From positions 2,914,001-2,978,000 of the forward strand of contig NZ_CP067112.1 of NCBI RefSeq assembly GCF_016615815.1: a stretch of DNA of 64,000 bases, read 5' to 3'. A model generated the notes under the pieces. The model was not told the DNA's origin. It was given only the letters and a program-made list of their open reading frames with translations, and searched no databases. Each line of letters opens with the position of its first letter. Position 1 is the first letter of the stretch. The position numbers and the translations under genes are program-made. Shown here one piece after another: positions 20,426 to 29,319 of the stretch. This DNA is from Luteimonas sp. MC1572 (lineage in GTDB: Bacteria > Pseudomonadota > Gammaproteobacteria > Xanthomonadales > Xanthomonadaceae).

Positions 20426-22804
20426 CTGGACATCACGCCCGCGCTCGCGCGCAAGATCGCCGCCACCATCGCCGACGAGATCGGTGCCCGCCCCGCCCAG
20501 GTCGACGCCGCCACCGCGCTGCTCGACGGCGGCGCGACCGTGCCGTTCATCGCGCGCTACCGCAAGGAGGCCACCGAGGGCCTCGACGACACCCAGCTGC
20601 GCGACCTCGAGGTCCGCCTGGCCTACCTGCGCGAGCTCGAGGAGCGGCGCGCGGCGATCCTGGCCAGCATCGACGAGCAGGGCAAGCTGAGCGACGAACT
20701 GCGCGCCGACATCGACGCCGCCGACAGCAAGGCGCGCCTGGAAGACCTGTACCTGCCCTACAAGCCCAAGCGCCGCACCCGTGCGCAGATCGCGCGCGAA
20801 GCCGGGCTGGAGCCGCTGGCCGACGGCCTGCTCGCCGACCCGACGCAGGTGCCGGACGAGTTCGCACTCGGCTTCGTCGATGCCGACAACGGCGTCGCCG
20901 ATGCCAAGGCCGCGCTGGAAGGCGCGCGCGCGATCCTGATCGAGCGCTGGGGCGAGGACGCGGCGCTGATCGGCGAGCTGCGCGAATGGCTGTCCGCGCA
21001 GGGCGTGATCCGGTCGAAGGTGGCCGAGGGCAAGGAAGCCGCCGGCGAGAAGTTCCGCGACTACTTCGACCACGCCGAGCCGCTGGCGAAGATCCCCTCG
21101 CACCGGCTGCTGGCGCTGTTCCGCGGCCGCCGCGAGGAATTCCTGCAGATCGAGCTGGAACCCGGCAGCGATGTCGACGCCGGCAACGCCTACGCCGAGG
21201 GCCGCGTCGCGCTGCGCGCCGGCATCCGCGCGGCGGGCCGTGCCGCCGACGCCTGGCTGCTCAACGCCTGCCGCCTGGCGTGGCGCGCCAAGCTGCAGCT
21301 GCACCTGATGCTCGACCTGTTCGCGCAGGCGCGCGAGAAGGCCGAGGCCGAAGCGATCACGGTGTTCGGCGACAACCTCAAGGACCTGCTGCTGGCGGCG
21401 CCGGCGGGACCCAAGGCGGTGCTCGGCATCGACCCGGGCATCCGCACCGGCTGCAAGATCGCGGTGGTCGACGCCACCGGCAAGCTGGTCGCCACCGACA
21501 CCATCTATCCGCACGAGCCACGCAAGCAGTGGGACCAGTCGGTGCACGTGCTGCGCAAGCTGTGCGCCGAGCATGGCGTGCAGCTGGTCGCGATCGGCAA
21601 CGGCACCGCCTCGCGCGAGACCGACCGGCTCGCCGCCGACGTCATGAAGGCCGCGCCGGAACTGAAGCTGCAGAAGATCGTGGTCAGCGAGGCCGGCGCC
21701 TCGGTGTATTCGGCATCGGAGACCGCGGCCCGTGAGTTCCCCGGCCTGGACGTGTCGATCCGCGGCGCGGTGTCGATCGCGCGGCGGCTGCAGGATCCGC
21801 TCGCCGAACTGGTCAAGATCGAGCCCAAGGCGATCGGCGTCGGCCAGTACCAGCACGACGTCGACCAGTACCGGCTGGCGCGCGCGCTGGATGCGCGCGT
21901 CGAGGACTGCGTCAACGCGGTCGGCGTGCACGTCAACACCGCCTCGGGTGCGCTGCTCGCGCGTGTTGCCGGGCTGTCGACCACGGTGGCCGACAACATC
22001 GTCGCGCACCGCGACGCCAACGGACCGTTCAAGCGCCGCAAGGACCTCTTGAAGGTGCCGCGCTTGGGCGAGAAGACCTTCGAGCAGTGCGCCGGTTTCC
22101 TGCGCATCGCCGACGGCGACGAACCGCTCGATGCCTCCGCCGTGCATCCCGAGGCGTATCCGGTGGTCGAGCGCATGGTGCAGGCCTGTGGCCGCGAGGT
22201 GAAAGCGCTGATCGGCGATGCCGCCTTCGTGCGCACGCTCAAGCCCGCACAGTTCACCGACGCGCGCTTCGGCGAGCCGACCGTGCGCGACATCCTCGGC
22301 GAGCTGGAAAAGCCGGGCCGCGACCCGCGCCCGGAGTTCAAGGCGGCGACCTTCGCCGACGGCGTCGAGGACATCAGGGACCTGCGCGTGGGGATGATCC
22401 TCGAGGGCGTGGTGAGCAACGTCGCCGCGTTCGGTGCCTTCGTCGACATCGGCGTGCACCAGGACGGGCTGGTGCACATCTCCGCGCTGGCGGACCGCTA
22501 CGTGAAGGACCCGCGCGAGGTGGTCAAGGCCGGCGACATCGTGAAAGTGAAGGTGCTGGAGGTCGACGTGGCCCGCAAGCGCATCGCGCTGACGCGGCGG
22601 CTGGATGATGCGCCGGCGCCGCGCGAGGAACGGCAGGACGCGCGCCGCGATGGCGGTGCCCGCGATCCGCGCTCGCGCACGGGTGGTGGCCCGCGCGGCG
22701 CTGGCGGACCCGGGAATGGTCCACGCAGCGGCGCCCCGCGCGCCGACGCCCCGCCAGCGAACAGCGCACTGGCCGACGCCTTCTCCCGCGCGAAGCGCAG
22801 CTGA
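20426..22804 (+). CDS. tex: transcription accessory protein Tex, non-canonical CTG start proposed
   Basis: RNA-binding transcription accessory protein Tex/YhgF. Domains in order: N-terminal helical Tex domain, YqgF-like RNase H fold with [18 protein letters not shown], helix-hairpin-helix pair ([15 protein letters not shown] and [12 protein letters not shown]), C-terminal S1 domain (about residues 655-725) and a Gly/Arg-rich tail. From the DUF2007 stop at 20329 to the internal GTG at 20540 the frame has no ATG, GTG or TTG, yet family sequence ([20 protein letters not shown]) begins well before 20540. I place the start at CTG 20426 because AGGA at 20415-20418 is 7 bases upstream. The GTG at 20540 would cost about 38 conserved residues. 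Confidence 0.88.
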   Translation: MDITPALARKIAATIADEIGARPAQVDAATALLDGGATVPFIARYRKEATEGLDDTQLRDLEVRLAYLRELEERRAAILASIDEQGKLSDELRADIDAADSKARLEDLYLPYKPKRRTRAQIAREAGLEPLADGLLADPTQVPDEFALGFVDADNGVADAKAALEGARAILIERWGEDAALIGELREWLSAQGVIRSKVAEGKEAAGEKFRDYFDHAEPLAKIPSHRLLALFRGRREEFLQIELEPGSDVDAGNAYAEGRVALRAGIRAAGRAADAWLLNACRLAWRAKLQLHLMLDLFAQAREKAEAEAITVFGDNLKDLLLAAPAGPKAVLGIDPGIRTGCKIAVVDATGKLVATDTIYPHEPRKQWDQSVHVLRKLCAEHGVQLVAIGNGTASRETDRLAADVMKAAPELKLQKIVVSEAGASVYSASETAAREFPGLDVSIRGAVSIARRLQDPLAELVKIEPKAIGVGQYQHDVDQYRLARALDARVEDCVNAVGVHVNTASGALLARVAGLSTTVADNIVAHRDANGPFKRRKDLLKVPRLGEKTFEQCAGFLRIADGDEPLDASAVHPEAYPVVERMVQACGREVKALIGDAAFVRTLKPAQFTDARFGEPTVRDILGELEKPGRDPRPEFKAATFADGVEDIRDLRVGMILEGVVSNVAAFGAFVDIGVHQDGLVHISALADRYVKDPREVVKAGDIVKVKVLEVDVARKRIALTRRLDDAPAPREERQDARRDGGARDPRSRTGGGPRGAGGPGNGPRSGAPRADAPPANSALADAFSRAKRS

Positions 22805-22829
22805 GGATTGCGGCCTCCGGCCACGTCGG

Positions 22830-22852
22830 CCCGCCACGCCGGACGTGGCGGG
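22830..22852 (+). terminator. hairpin after tex
   Basis: A perfect 9-bp stem (CCCGCCACG / CGTGGCGGG) with a 5-base loop lies 25 bases after the tex stop. It has no U-tract, so it is at best a weak or factor-dependent terminator or an RNA 3'-end stabiliser. Confidence 0.35.
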
Positions 22853-22934
22853 CGCGACGCGTGCACGCTGCTGGCACGCCATGTTCAGCGCGGCGGAACC
22901 TTCGCCCGGGCGCTGCGTGGGACAATGGCGGGCG

Positions 22935-23117
22935 ATGAAAACGCTCCATCCCGTCCCAGACCGCGACCCGCGCCCGGTGCCGCCCGAGCCGCCGCTCCCC
23001 AGCGACTGCTGCGACAGCGGCTGCGACCCGTGCGTGAATGACAGCTACAGCGAAGAGCTGCAGTTCTACCGCGAGCAGCTCGCACGCTGGCTCGAGCGCC
23101 ACCCCGACGCCGGCTGA
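22935..23117 (+). CDS. oxidoreductase-like (Oxidored-like) small protein
   Basis: A 60-aa protein matching the short Oxidored-like domain: a proline-rich lead-in (PPEPPLPSDCCDSGCDPCV) followed by a helix YSEELQFYREQLARWLERHP. The four clustered Cys (CC-x3-C-x2-C) suggest metal or disulfide chemistry, but no activity is known. ATG 22935 is the start. It follows tex and its hairpin on the same strand. Confidence 0.8.
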   Translation: MKTLHPVPDRDPRPVPPEPPLPSDCCDSGCDPCVNDSYSEELQFYREQLARWLERHPDAG

Positions 23118-23172
23118 CGCCGGCGCATCAGCGCCTGATGGCCCGATGCCGCCACGCGCGGCACGCGCCCGG

Positions 23173-23214
23173 TTGATGCGGGTCAAGGACCCGCCGCAGG
23201 CGCGTATCCATACT
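23173..23214 (+). promoter_or_regulatory. FNR/DNR-type box with class II promoter geometry
   Basis: TTGATGCGGGTCAA at 23173-23186 matches the FNR-family consensus TTGAT-N4-ATCAA with one mismatch (GTCAA right half). A CATACT -10 hexamer lies at 23209-23214. If transcription starts about 7 bases after the hexamer (near 23221), the box is centred at -41.5, the classic class II activator position. The next gene is the outer-membrane barrel at 23283, which suggests induction at low oxygen or with nitrogen oxides. Confidence 0.5.
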
Positions 23215-23282
23215 CCTCCCACGATCCGGGGCAGCCTGTTTCCGCGCTGCCCCGGCACCCGCATGGCCTGGAGGTCGACGAC

Positions 23283-24455
23283 GTGCACGCGATTCAAGGC
23301 CGGCTCGCCCGGCGAACCCCGGCGCGCCACGCCGGACGCACTGCCCTGGCGCTCGCCCTGGCACTCGCCGCGGGCGGCGCGCAGGCCAGCGACGCGTGGC
23401 AAACCAGCGGCGACGTCCGCTTCGGCTACGTCGGCTCCGAAACGCGCGCCCGCAGCGGCGCCACCACCGACGCCGACAGCATCCGCGCCAGGGTGCGCTT
23501 CCGCGTGCGCGGCGACCTCGGCGGCGACTGGCATGCCAGCGGCCGCGTGGCCGCGCGCCTCGACAGCGAACAGGACGACGCGGAATTCTGGGTGCGCACC
23601 TACGCGCCCGGCCCCGCCGGACTCGAGGACGGCCAGGCGACCATCGACGAGGCCTACCTGGAATACCGCCCCGCGGAATCGCCCTGGAGCCTGCGCCTGG
23701 GGCGCTTCCAGGCCGCGTTCGCCATCGACGACATCATGAAGAAGTCGTTGGACCAGAACGACAGCACCAACTTCGACATCACCTGGACCGATGGCGCCTG
23801 GTGGCAGTGGCGGGGCCAGGACTGGACCACGCACGTGATCGCGCGGCACAACGACCGCCGCGGCCCCACCGGCGCGCTGCGCCGCCCGCTGGACTTCGCC
23901 GATGGCGGTTCGCGCGCCGGCCTGTTCGTGGCGGCGGAATCGAAGACGGCCGTCGGCCCCGTGGTGCAGCGCATGGTCACGCTGACCTGGCTGCCGTCCG
24001 CGCTGCGCACCAACGGCCTCGCCGACCCGGCGCTCGAGGACTACCTGGCGGTGACCGCCAAGGCCGCCGCCGAATGGCCGCTGGGCGACGGCGGCACCAG
24101 GTTCCGGCTCGGCGGCGAGATCGGTTGGGCGCCGGACACGCCGCGCCGCGAGGCGGTGAACTCCGGCACCGGCGAAGCCGACGCGCTGTCCTGGCAGGCC
24201 TCCTTCAGCTTCATGGACGTCCTGCCCGACCACGACTTCGGCCTCGTCTACGGGCGCGTGGCCGACGGCTGGCTGCTGTCGAGCGACTTCCGCCCCCACG
24301 ACGAGCTGCTCGAGGCGCGCTGGGTGTGGCAGGCCTCGAAGGCCTGGCAGCTCGACGCGCGCATCCGCCGCCGCGAGGAGATCGACCTGCCCGCCAGCGC
24401 CGCCGGCCCGCGACGGGACGACGACGTGTATCTGCGGGCGACCTGGAAGTTCTGA
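23283..24455 (+). CDS. outer-membrane beta-barrel (porin-like) protein
   Basis: Predicted outer-membrane channel, 390 aa: signal peptide (residues 1-36, ending AQA) followed by alternating beta-strand sequence through to a terminal ATWKF strand ending in Phe, the usual BAM recognition signal. The segment YLEYRPAESPWSLRLGRFQ resembles porin strands, but I cannot assign a family with certainty or a substrate. Start is GTG 23283, with GGAGG at 23270-23274 eight bases upstream; no in-frame ATG is near. The FNR-type promoter upstream points to expression under oxygen limitation. Confidence 0.75.
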   Translation: MHAIQGRLARRTPARHAGRTALALALALAAGGAQASDAWQTSGDVRFGYVGSETRARSGATTDADSIRARVRFRVRGDLGGDWHASGRVAARLDSEQDDAEFWVRTYAPGPAGLEDGQATIDEAYLEYRPAESPWSLRLGRFQAAFAIDDIMKKSLDQNDSTNFDITWTDGAWWQWRGQDWTTHVIARHNDRRGPTGALRRPLDFADGGSRAGLFVAAESKTAVGPVVQRMVTLTWLPSALRTNGLADPALEDYLAVTAKAAAEWPLGDGGTRFRLGGEIGWAPDTPRREAVNSGTGEADALSWQASFSFMDVLPDHDFGLVYGRVADGWLLSSDFRPHDELLEARWVWQASKAWQLDARIRRREEIDLPASAAGPRRDDDVYLRATWKF

Positions 24456-24539
24456 GCGGCGCACACAACCTGCGTCGCGTGGACTGGTCGGCCGGCACCC
24501 GCAGCCGCGGATGCCGGCCGACCCTGGCAATGCGCGGCG

Positions 24540-25025
24540 TTATCCGCCGTTCTGCTGCGTGGTGGTGCGTGAACCCACCTGGATCCGGCGCGGGGTGGTT
24601 TCCGGCCGCTTCGGGATGACGATCTCGAGCACGCCGTGCTCGCCGCTCGCCGAGATGCGGTCCGGATCGGCGCTGTCGGGCAGTGCGAACCGGCGATGGA
24701 AAATGCCGTGGCTGCGCTCGATGCGCGAGAACTGCTCGCCTTCCTCGCGGGTCACGCTGCTGCGCTCGCCCTTCAGGGTGAGCAGCCCCTTGTCCATCTG
24801 GATCTCGATGTCCTTGGGGTCGACGCCGGGGATGTCGGCATAGAGCACGAAGCGGTCGTGTTCTTCCTTGATGTCGACGCGTGGCGCCCACTGGCTGGTG
24901 ACCACCGACGATTCGTCGTTGCCGGTGTCGCCCATCAGGTTGCCGCCGAAGAGGCGGTCGAAGAGCTGGCCCATCGGGTCCTGGGCGCGAGGCCACTGGT
25001 CGCGCTGGCGGCTGATCTGGTTCAT
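24540..25025 (-). CDS. Hsp20/alpha-crystallin small heat-shock protein
   Basis: ATP-independent holdase chaperone of the Hsp20 family, 161 aa. The alpha-crystallin domain spans about residues 48-140 (WAPRVDIKEEHDRFVLYADIP ... DRISASGEHGVLEIVIPK), and the C-terminal tail carries an I-x-V element (RIQVG) for oligomer contacts. ATG 25025 is backed by a strong GGAGGAC ribosome-binding site directly upstream. The frame opens further upstream but without family similarity. A heat-shock-type promoter candidate lies 50-80 bases upstream. Confidence 0.93.
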   Translation of the reverse strand: MNQISRQRDQWPRAQDPMGQLFDRLFGGNLMGDTGNDESSVVTSQWAPRVDIKEEHDRFVLYADIPGVDPKDIEIQMDKGLLTLKGERSSVTREEGEQFSRIERSHGIFHRRFALPDSADPDRISASGEHGVLEIVIPKRPETTPRRIQVGSRTTTQQNGG

Positions 25026-25075
25026 ATGTCCTCCTCCGTTGTTGCAGGGCAGGCGCACCGGCCCACCACTGGCGG

Positions 25076-25103
25076 AGATAGGAACGGCGGAACCGTGATC
25101 AAG
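25076..25103 (-). promoter_or_regulatory. candidate sigma-32-type promoter of hsp20
   Basis: On the minus strand CTTGAT (25103-25098) is followed after 15 bases by CCTATCT (25082-25076). This resembles the heat-shock sigma factor pattern CTTGAA-N13-17-CCCCATNT and lies in the 117-base gap between mnmG and hsp20. Confidence 0.4.
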
Positions 25104-25142
25104 GTGGCGGCGGCCGCATCGCGCGTCCACCGTTGCCTGCCG

Positions 25143-27026
25143 TTAAGCCACGCGCCGGCGACGCTGCAGGTGCACCAGCAACAGCGAGATCGCCGCCGGA
25201 GTCATGCCCGGGATGCGCTGCGCCTGGCCGATGGTGCCAGGCCGCACCTGCTCCAGTTTCTGGCGCAGTTCCGACGACAGGCCGCGGACCACGGCGTAGT
25301 CGAACGCGTGGTCGATCGTGGTGTCCTCGCTGCGCCGCTGGCGCGCGATCTCCTCGCGCTGGCGCTCGAGGTAGCCGGAATACTTGGTCTCGATCTCGAC
25401 CTGCTCGGCCACGGCCGGATCGGCCACTGCCGGTCCGAATGCCGGCACCGTGACCAGTCGCGCGTAGTCGAGCTCGGGCCTGCGCAGCAGGTCGAGCGCG
25501 CTGGATTCGCGGCTCAGTTCGATGCCGAGCGTGGCCACCGCCTCGCGCCCGGTCGCGTTGTTGGGCGACGCGCGCAGCGCGCCCAGGCGCGCGGTCTCGG
25601 CCGCCACCGCATCGCGCTTGCGTGCGAACGCATCCCAGCGCGCGTCGTCGACCAGGCCCAGGTCGCGGCCGATCGCGGTGAGCCGCAGGTCGGCGTTGTC
25701 CTCGCGCAGCTGCAGGCGGTATTCGGCGCGCGAGGTGAACATGCGGTACGGCTCGACCGTGCCGTGGGTGATGAGATCGTCGACCAGGACGCCGATGTAG
25801 GCCTGGTCGCGGCGCGGCGACCAGCCTTCATGGCCCTGCACCAGGCGCGCGGCGTTGGCGCCGGCCAGCAGGCCCTGCGCGGCGGCTTCTTCGTAGCCGG
25901 TGGTGCCGTTGATCTGGCCGGCGAAGAACAGCCCTGCCACGGCCTTGGTTTCCAGCGTGGCCTTGAGCCCGCGCGGATCGAAGAAGTCGTATTCGATCGC
26001 GTAGCCCGGGCGGGTGATGTGCGCGCGCCCGAAGCCCTGCACCGAACGCACCAGCGCAAGCTGCACGTCGAACGGCAGCGAGGTGGAGATGCCGTTGGGG
26101 TAGATCTCGGCGACATCCAGCCCTTCCGGCTCGACGAACACCTGGTGGCTCGCCTTTTCCGCGAAGCGCACCACCTTGTCCTCGATCGACGGGCAGTAGC
26201 GCGGGCCGGTGCCTTCGATCTGTCCCGAGTACAGGGGAGAACGGTGCAGCGCGCCGCGGATGATGTCGTGCGTGCGCTCCGTGGTCTGGGTGATCCAGCA
26301 CGAGACCTGGCGCGGCTGGTCGGCGTGCGTGCCCATGAACGAAAACACCGGGCGCGGGTCGTCGCCGGGCTGCTCCACCATCACCGAGTAGTCGAGGCTG
26401 CGGCCATCGATGCGCGGCGGCGTGCCGGTCTTCAGCCGATCGACCACGAACGGGCCGTCGCGCAGGCGCGCGGCCAGCGTGGTTGCCGGCGGGTCGCCCA
26501 TGCGGCCGGCGGAGTACTGGGTTTCGCCGACATGGATGCGCCCGGCGAGGAAGGTGCCCGCGGTCAGCACCACCGCCGGCGCATCGAAGCGCAGACCGGT
26601 GTTGGTCACCGCGCCGCGCACGCTGCCGGCTTCGATCACCAGGTCATCGACCGCGGCCTGGAACACGGTGAGGTTGGCCTGCGCTTCCACTGCGCGACGG
26701 ATGAAGGCGCGATACAGCGCACGATCCGCCTGGCAACGCGTTGCGCGCACCGCCGGCCCCTTGGATGCGTTGAGCCGGCGCCACTGGATGCCGGCGGCGT
26801 CGGCGGCGCGCGCCATCACGCCGCCGAGCGCGTCGATCTCGCGCACCAGATGGCCCTTGCCGATGCCGCCGATGGCCGGATTGCAGCTCATCGCGCCGAC
26901 CGTCTCGATGTTGTGTGTCAGCAGCAACGTGCGCGCACCGGCGCGCGCGGCGGCCATCGCGGCTTCGGTGCCGGCGTGGCCACCGCCGATGACGATGACG
27001 TCGTAGCGATGGAAGTCGTGATGCAT
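25143..27026 (-). CDS. mnmG: tRNA uridine-5-carboxymethylaminomethyl modification enzyme MnmG
   Basis: FAD-binding subunit of the MnmE-MnmG complex, which makes (c)mnm5U34 in tRNA anticodons. 627 aa, the normal length. The FAD dinucleotide motif GGGHAG is at residues 14-19, followed by [15 protein letters not shown]. The conserved Cys of [13 protein letters not shown] and the C-terminal helical tRNA/MnmE-binding domain (ending [17 protein letters not shown]) are present. ATG at 27026. Transcription runs away from the small-RNA locus on the opposite strand. Confidence 0.96.
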   Translation of the reverse strand: MHHDFHRYDVIVIGGGHAGTEAAMAAARAGARTLLLTHNIETVGAMSCNPAIGGIGKGHLVREIDALGGVMARAADAAGIQWRRLNASKGPAVRATRCQADRALYRAFIRRAVEAQANLTVFQAAVDDLVIEAGSVRGAVTNTGLRFDAPAVVLTAGTFLAGRIHVGETQYSAGRMGDPPATTLAARLRDGPFVVDRLKTGTPPRIDGRSLDYSVMVEQPGDDPRPVFSFMGTHADQPRQVSCWITQTTERTHDIIRGALHRSPLYSGQIEGTGPRYCPSIEDKVVRFAEKASHQVFVEPEGLDVAEIYPNGISTSLPFDVQLALVRSVQGFGRAHITRPGYAIEYDFFDPRGLKATLETKAVAGLFFAGQINGTTGYEEAAAQGLLAGANAARLVQGHEGWSPRRDQAYIGVLVDDLITHGTVEPYRMFTSRAEYRLQLREDNADLRLTAIGRDLGLVDDARWDAFARKRDAVAAETARLGALRASPNNATGREAVATLGIELSRESSALDLLRRPELDYARLVTVPAFGPAVADPAVAEQVEIETKYSGYLERQREEIARQRRSEDTTIDHAFDYAVVRGLSSELRQKLEQVRPGTIGQAQRIPGMTPAAISLLLVHLQRRRRVA

Positions 27027-27074
27027 GTCGCGATTATCGCGTTAGCTGTTGGCGGAGTGCGCGCGCGCGGAAAG

Positions 27075-27091
27075 TTGGCACGCTACCTGCA
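27075..27091 (+). promoter_or_regulatory. sigma-54 (RpoN) promoter
   Basis: TTGGCACG at 27075-27082 and TGCA at 27088-27091 form the -24/-12 promoter: the invariant GG (27077-27078) and GC (27089-27090) are exactly 10 bases apart. The -24 box is a full TGGCACG match; the -12 box reads CTGCA against TTGCA. No protein gene starts downstream; the structured RNA and terminator do, so the start point is expected near 27101-27103. Confidence 0.7.
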
Positions 27092-27101
27092 TTCTCTTCT
27101 G

Positions 27102-27223
27102 GCGCACCCGGAATGGCCAACGACCCAGGGGGACGGGGCCGGAGATTGGAACAGGGCTGGCCAGGCGCATTCCGGGGGAGCGAAGGGGCCGAACGTCGGG
27201 GGACGTTCGGCCCCGTTTTTTTT
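27102..27223 (+). ncRNA. candidate sigma-54-dependent small RNA
   Basis: About 122 bases from the expected sigma-54 start to a strong terminator, divergent from mnmG. A long-range helix is visible: CCCGGAAT (27107-27114) pairs with ATTCCGGG (27169-27176), extended by GGCCA (27115-27119) with TGGCC (27158-27162) across a one-sided 6-base bulge. The apical 38 bases and the linker to the terminator are G-rich. Six GGA triplets occur in the 122 bases, several of them predicted unpaired, which is reminiscent of CsrA/RsmA-titrating RNAs. A 46-codon frame from ATG 27113 runs through the terminator stem and has no ribosome-binding site, so a peptide is unlikely. Confidence 0.55.
27185..27223 (+). terminator. 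strong Rho-independent terminator
   Basis: A 13-bp perfect stem (GGGGCCGAACGTC at 27185-27197, GACGTTCGGCCCC at 27202-27214), a 4-base loop of G, then G and eight T (27216-27223). The T-run is on the plus strand only, so it ends a rightward transcript, matching the sigma-54 promoter 110 bases upstream. Confidence 0.9.
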
Positions 27224-27243
27224 GGCCGCAGGAACGGGCCGGT

Positions 27244-27433
27244 GGCGCCTTGAAAGGCGCCGACGCCCGGCGGGAGCGGAACAGGGGGGATCCGGGATCC
27301 CCCGCCGGGTGTCGACAATCGTCAGACCCAATTACGTCCTAAAGCGACGCAACCGGTCAGTTGGCCTAGCTTGCGACCACTGCGAGCCCCTTTGCAAGCG
27401 GCAATATGTTTCAAGTTCGCGACACAGGTCGCG
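27244..27433. repeat. hairpin-rich gap between small RNA and lipoprotein gene
   Basis: No gene is seen here. Inverted repeats in order: GGCGCC-TTGAAA-GGCGCC (27244-27261); a compound stem with outer arms 27261-27274 and 27301-27314 enclosing a GGGGGATCC-type palindrome; GCTTGC (from 27368) with GCAAGC (from 27394); and CGCGAC-ACAG-GTCGCG (27418-27433) directly behind the lipoprotein stop, possibly its weak terminator. Bases 27315-27420 are noticeably less GC-rich than the flanks. Confidence 0.45.
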
Positions 27434-28240
27434 TTACGGCGTCTCCGTCAGGACCTCGCGGGTGCTGCGCCGCTCCGTCGCGCTGCGCACTGGCGCCCGG
27501 ACCGCAGGCCGCGACGCGGGGACGGCGGCGCTGCGCTCAACCCTGGCTGGCGACTGCAGGCGCCCGCCCTGGGCCGCCGCAGGCACGGGGCGTTGCTGCC
27601 GTGCCTGCAACGGCGCGGCGCGCTCGACTGGCTGCATGCGCGCGCCCGGCCGCTCCTGTTGCACGACGGGCGTCCGCAGCCTGGCGTCTGGAGCCATCAT
27701 CGACGTGGGTCGCGGATCCCGCTGCAGCGGGCGCTCGCGGGTGCGCGGAGGCGCCCGGTCTGCGGGAGCCGGTGCCCGCAGGCGACCGTCAGATGGCGTG
27801 ATCGTGCGTCCGGGCCGTGATTCCCAGCCGTCGCGGATATGCGGGCGCGCCTGCGACTGGCTCGGCCGCGACGGAATGCCCGTGGACGGCGGATCCGGCC
27901 TGTCCGGACGGCCCTGGTACGGCGGGCGGTATGGCGGGCGATACGGCGGGTAATAGCCGTAACCGGGCCAGCCGTACCATGAGGAACCGCCGTACCACGG
28001 CGAGCCGTAACCACCGTAGTAGCGGCCATAGCCGCCGTAATAGCCGATGCCGACACCGAGCCCGTACGGCGCGCCATACCCGTATCCGCCATAGCCGTCA
28101 TAACCACCACGGCCGTAGCCGCCACCGTGGTAGTAGTCGCCGTAGGCGTCGTATCCGCCACGGCCGCTGTAGCCGTAACCGGTGGCGCAACCGCCCAGCA
28201 CCAGCGCTGCGGCGGCGGCGATAAGGAACTTGCGGATCAT
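27434..28240 (-). CDS. Gly/Tyr-rich lipoprotein
   Basis: Lipoprotein of 268 aa: signal peptide with lipobox LGGC (acylated Cys at residue 18), then about 80 residues dominated by Gly and Tyr in GGY/YGG repeats. Next comes a PPYRPPYRPPY proline-tyrosine run, then a long basic, Arg/Pro/Ala-rich disordered tail. No catalytic domain. Such compositions occur in surface or envelope structural proteins, but no function can be given. Start ATG 28240 has AGGGGAA upstream. Divergent from the threonine-dehydratase-like gene. Confidence 0.7.
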   Translation of the reverse strand: MIRKFLIAAAAALVLGGCATGYGYSGRGGYDAYGDYYHGGGYGRGGYDGYGGYGYGAPYGLGVGIGYYGGYGRYYGGYGSPWYGGSSWYGWPGYGYYPPYRPPYRPPYQGRPDRPDPPSTGIPSRPSQSQARPHIRDGWESRPGRTITPSDGRLRAPAPADRAPPRTRERPLQRDPRPTSMMAPDARLRTPVVQQERPGARMQPVERAAPLQARQQRPVPAAAQGGRLQSPARVERSAAVPASRPAVRAPVRSATERRSTREVLTETP

Positions 28241-28362
28241 GGCGATTCCCCTGGAGGTGTACTGGGCCAGAGTCGGCCCAAGCCCTTGAATTGGCGCTTA
28301 ACCCACCGCCGATTGCAAGAAGCGCGGCTGAACCCCTCAGCCATCTCGGATAATGTGCGGAC

Positions 28363-29319
28363 ATGCCCGACGCCCTGCCCAGCTTCGACGACGTGCTTGC
28401 CGCTGCCGCCCGCATCGCGCCACACGCACTGGTCACGCCGGTGCTCCGGTCGCGCGGCCTGGATGCGTTGGCCGGGTGCACGCTCGCCTTCAAGGGCGAG
28501 CACCTGCAGCGCGCGGGTGCGTTCAAGTTCCGCGGGGCATGCAATGCGGTGTGGGCGCTGCCCGACGCCGTGGCCGCACGCGGCGTGGTGACCCATTCGT
28601 CCGGCAACCATGGCGGTGCGCTGGCCCTGGCCGCGGCGACGCGCGGCATGTCCTGCCACGTGGTGGTCCCGGCGGACGCGGTGCGGGCCAAACTGGCGGC
28701 CATTGCCGCGTACGGTGCGGTACTGCACCGCTGCGCGCCCGGCATCGCCGCCCGTGAGGCGGCCTGCGCGGAGGTCCAGACGGCCAGCGGCGCAACGCTG
28801 GTCCATCCCTATGCCGATCCGCTGGTGATCGCCGGGCAAGGAACGGCAGCACTGGAGCTGCTCGCCGAGGCGGGTGACCTGGATGCCCTGGTGGTGCCGG
28901 TGGGCGGCGGCGGCCTGGCGGCCGGCACGGCGCTCACGCTGGCCGCGCGCGCACCGGGCTGCCGCCTGTTCCTCGCCGAGCCGCGCGGCGCCGCGGACAC
29001 GCAGGCTTCGCTGGCATGTGGCGAACGGGTCACCGACCTGGTGCCCGACACCATCTGCGACGGCCTGCGCGGCACGCTCGGCGCGCCCGGCTTTTCCCTG
29101 CTCCGCGAGCACGGCGCCGAAGTCATCCTAGTCGACGACGCCGACACGGTCGCCGCGATGCGCCTGCTATGGCAGCGGCTGAAACAGGTCGTCGAGCCGT
29201 CGTCGGCGATCGCGCTCGCCGCGGTGCTTGGGCAGCGCGAGCGCTTCGCCGGCCAGCGTGTCGGCGTGGTGCTCTCGGGCGGCAACGTCGATCTCGACGC
29301 ACTGCCGTGGCGCGCATGA
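28363..29319 (+). CDS. PLP-dependent threonine/serine dehydratase-like enzyme
   Basis: Fold-type II PLP enzyme, 318 aa, of the threonine dehydratase/serine racemase group; it probably deaminates L-Thr/L-Ser or a hydroxy-amino acid, or racemises serine. The Schiff-base lysine is Lys55 in the AFKFRGA motif. The phosphate-binding loop GGGGLAAG and the SGGN motif near the C-terminus are intact. There is no ACT regulatory domain, so it is the short, catabolic-type form. The next gene overlaps its stop (ATGA). A GATAAT hexamer at 28349-28354 could be a -10, but no -35 is clear. Confidence 0.85.
   Translation: MPDALPSFDDVLAAAARIAPHALVTPVLRSRGLDALAGCTLAFKGEHLQRAGAFKFRGACNAVWALPDAVAARGVVTHSSGNHGGALALAAATRGMSCHVVVPADAVRAKLAAIAAYGAVLHRCAPGIAAREAACAEVQTASGATLVHPYADPLVIAGQGTAALELLAEAGDLDALVVPVGGGGLAAGTALTLAARAPGCRLFLAEPRGAADTQASLACGERVTDLVPDTICDGLRGTLGAPGFSLLREHGAEVILVDDADTVAAMRLLWQRLKQVVEPSSAIALAAVLGQRERFAGQRVGVVLSGGNVDLDALPWRA

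Noticed and set aside
27113..27253. 46-codon ORF (start MANDPGG) in the small-RNA locus
   Set aside because: No ribosome-binding site, and its codons run through the intrinsic terminator stem and T-run, so the RNA interpretation is better.
24636..27953. 1105-codon plus-strand frame spanning hsp20, mnmG and the intergenic region
   Set aside because: It crosses three unrelated loci and a strong terminator and has no similarity to known proteins.
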